Of a stretch of DNA of 64,000 nt, positions 62,946 to 64,000 are shown one piece after another. Under the pieces are notes generated by a model. The model searched no databases, was not told the DNA's origin, and worked only from the letters and a program-made list of their open reading frames with translations. This DNA is from Ramlibacter cellulosilyticus (lineage in GTDB: Bacteria > Pseudomonadota > Gammaproteobacteria > Burkholderiales > Burkholderiaceae_C): positions 186,001 through 250,000 of the forward strand of contig NZ_JACORT010000003.1 in assembly GCF_014297465.1 (NCBI RefSeq). Reading direction: 5' to 3'. A program made the translations under genes and the position numbers. Within the stretch, counting starts at the first letter, position 1; every line of letters starts with the position of its first letter.

Positions 62946-64000
62946 TCAAAGCACGTCGTTGAGCAGGTACGCCGCGTTGTCGTGCAGCTTGTGCAGCCAG
63001 CCGCGCTTGCGCCATTCCTCCAGCTTCACCTCGCGGGCGCGGGCGACGTACTTCTCGAAGATGGCATCGAATTTCGCGGCGACGTCCTTGTCCAGGATGC
63101 CGAGCGTGATCTCGTCGTTGGTGTCGAAGGAGCGGTCGTCGAAGTTGGTGGAGCCCACGGCGCTCCAGCAGCCGTCGACCGTCATCACCTTCTGGTGCAG
63201 CAGCGTGTGCGGGTACTCGAAGAGGCGCACGCCCAGCTTCAGCATGGTCTCGAAGTGGCGGTGTCCCGCGTGCTGCACCGTCGGTGAATCGGAGCCGCTC
63301 GCGGCCGGCATCAGCACGCGCACGTCCACGCCGCGCTTCACCGCCGCGCCCATCGCGGCGATGGCTTCCTTCTTGGGGATGAAGTAGGGGTTCTGGATCC
63401 AGAGCCTCTTCTTCGCGAGGCACAGCACCGTGTGGTGCAGGATCTTCACCACCGGCGCGGAATTCTCCGGCTTGACGTAGGCGGCGTGGATCGAGATGTC
63501 GCCCACCTTCTGCAGCACGGGGAAGTAGGCGTCGCCCACGAACAGCTCACCGGTCTCGCCTGCCCAGTTCTCGCTGAAGGCGCCCTGGATGCTGTGCACG
63601 ATGGGCCCGTGCAGCCACACGCTCACGTCGGAGTTGTGCAGGCCGTCTTCCGCATCCCCGAGCCAGTCGTCGGTGATGCAGTGGCCGCCGACGAAGGCTT
63701 CCTTGCCGTCCAGGATGCAGATCTTGCGGTGGTCCCGGTCATTGAGGACGCCGATCGTGTAGAGCGAGCGCTTGTGGAAGAACTTCACCTGGCAGCCCGC
63801 CTCGCGCAGGAAAGCCACCTTGTCCTTTTCGATTTTCTTGCTCCCCTGCGCATCCAGCAGGATGCGCACGGGCACGCCGGCGCGCGCGCGGTCCATGAAG
63901 GCGTCGGCCAGGCGGTCCGCCAGCTTCCCGGGCTTCCACAGGAACGTCTCGAAGTGCACGGACTTCCGCGCCGCCAGCATCCGTTCGACGAGCACGTCGT
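62946..64000 (-). CDS. Phospholipase D/cardiolipin-synthase-like protein, 5' end outside window
   Basis: At least 351 residues are in the window. Two HKD motifs: HRKICILDGKEAFVGG and HQKVMTVDGCWSAVGSTNFDDRS. The intervening NWAGETGELFVG and IQNPYFIPKKEAIAAM blocks match bacterial ClsB/ClsC-like cardiolipin synthases. It makes cardiolipin from phosphatidylglycerol or exchanges phosphatidyl groups. The N-terminus continues beyond 64000; a GTG at 63995 is not a convincing start because family sequence runs past it. Confidence 0.87.
   Translation of the reverse strand, partial: DVLVERMLAARKSVHFETFLWKPGKLADRLADAFMDRARAGVPVRILLDAQGSKKIEKDKVAFLREAGCQVKFFHKRSLYTIGVLNDRDHRKICILDGKEAFVGGHCITDDWLGDAEDGLHNSDVSVWLHGPIVHSIQGAFSENWAGETGELFVGDAYFPVLQKVGDISIHAAYVKPENSAPVVKILHHTVLCLAKKRLWIQNPYFIPKKEAIAAMGAAVKRGVDVRVLMPAASGSDSPTVQHAGHRHFETMLKLGVRLFEYPHTLLHQKVMTVDGCWSAVGSTNFDDRSFDTNDEITLGILDKDVAAKFDAIFEKYVARAREVKLEEWRKRGWLHKLHDNAAYLLNDVL

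Overview
The window is a GC-rich (roughly 70% by eye) bacterial chromosome segment with dense, mostly short-spaced genes. Gene content points to a betaproteobacterium of the Burkholderiales, most likely Comamonadaceae (Ramlibacter/Variovorax-like). The evidence is tripartite tricarboxylate (TctABC) transport, an oxc-frc-formate dehydrogenase cluster, a 6S RNA beside zapA, a B12-riboswitch btu operon, and GC-rich palindromic repeats in many spacers. I found no rRNA, tRNA, CRISPR array, transposase or prophage genes. The species assignment is inference.

Layout. 1-8100: the end of a cold-shock/DUF1294 gene, then a sulfide-detoxification module. On the minus strand this module has a persulfide-dioxygenase-like MBL protein, a DUF442-sulfide:quinone oxidoreductase fusion and a SulP transporter. 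Divergently it has a BigR/SqrR-type thiol repressor, two YeeE/YedE half-transporters and two DUF202 proteins, followed by OsmC, TspO and an unknown membrane protein. 8100-18200: a minus-strand oxalate-to-CO2 operon with oxalyl-CoA decarboxylase, formyl-CoA transferase, an ADP-forming acyl-CoA synthetase, a fused FdsG-FdsB and FdsA. 18300-23200: a divergent Crp/Fnr regulator, a kinase-like/BON fusion and a tctCBA uptake operon. The oxc and tctC promoters carry the same TTGAC-N4-GTCAA box at the same distance from a similar -10-like hexamer, so uptake and catabolism are probably one regulon.

23300-27450: a LysR regulator, a formyltransferase-like gene that seems to start with AUC, a TSUP transporter, 6S RNA with its terminator, zapA and a ZapB-like coiled coil. 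27500-34640: a cobalamin riboswitch and a B12-scavenging operon (btuB, two BtuF-like proteins, btuC, btuD, cobQ). 34640-37670: a universal stress protein, a methyltransferase and a secreted alkaline phosphatase. 37880-47360: a four-gene MdtABC-type RND efflux operon. 47400-64000: mixed housekeeping and accessory genes. They include nth, an unusual Met-less c-type cytochrome, a gamma-glutamyltransferase family enzyme, a quinoprotein dehydrogenase with its diheme cytochrome, an ankyrin protein, an intradiol dioxygenase, two tandem stress-protein paralogues, an aminotransferase, DedA, a hydrolase, a PF03640 lipoprotein, a cupredoxin, a metacaspase-like peptidase and a truncated phospholipase-D family gene.

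The most coherent possible new biology is the oxalate regulon (regulator, shared operator, TTT uptake, and a nucleotide-forming CoA ligase between transferase and formate dehydrogenase). The recurrent palindromic repeats that supply stop codons and even a protein C-terminus are a second point of interest.
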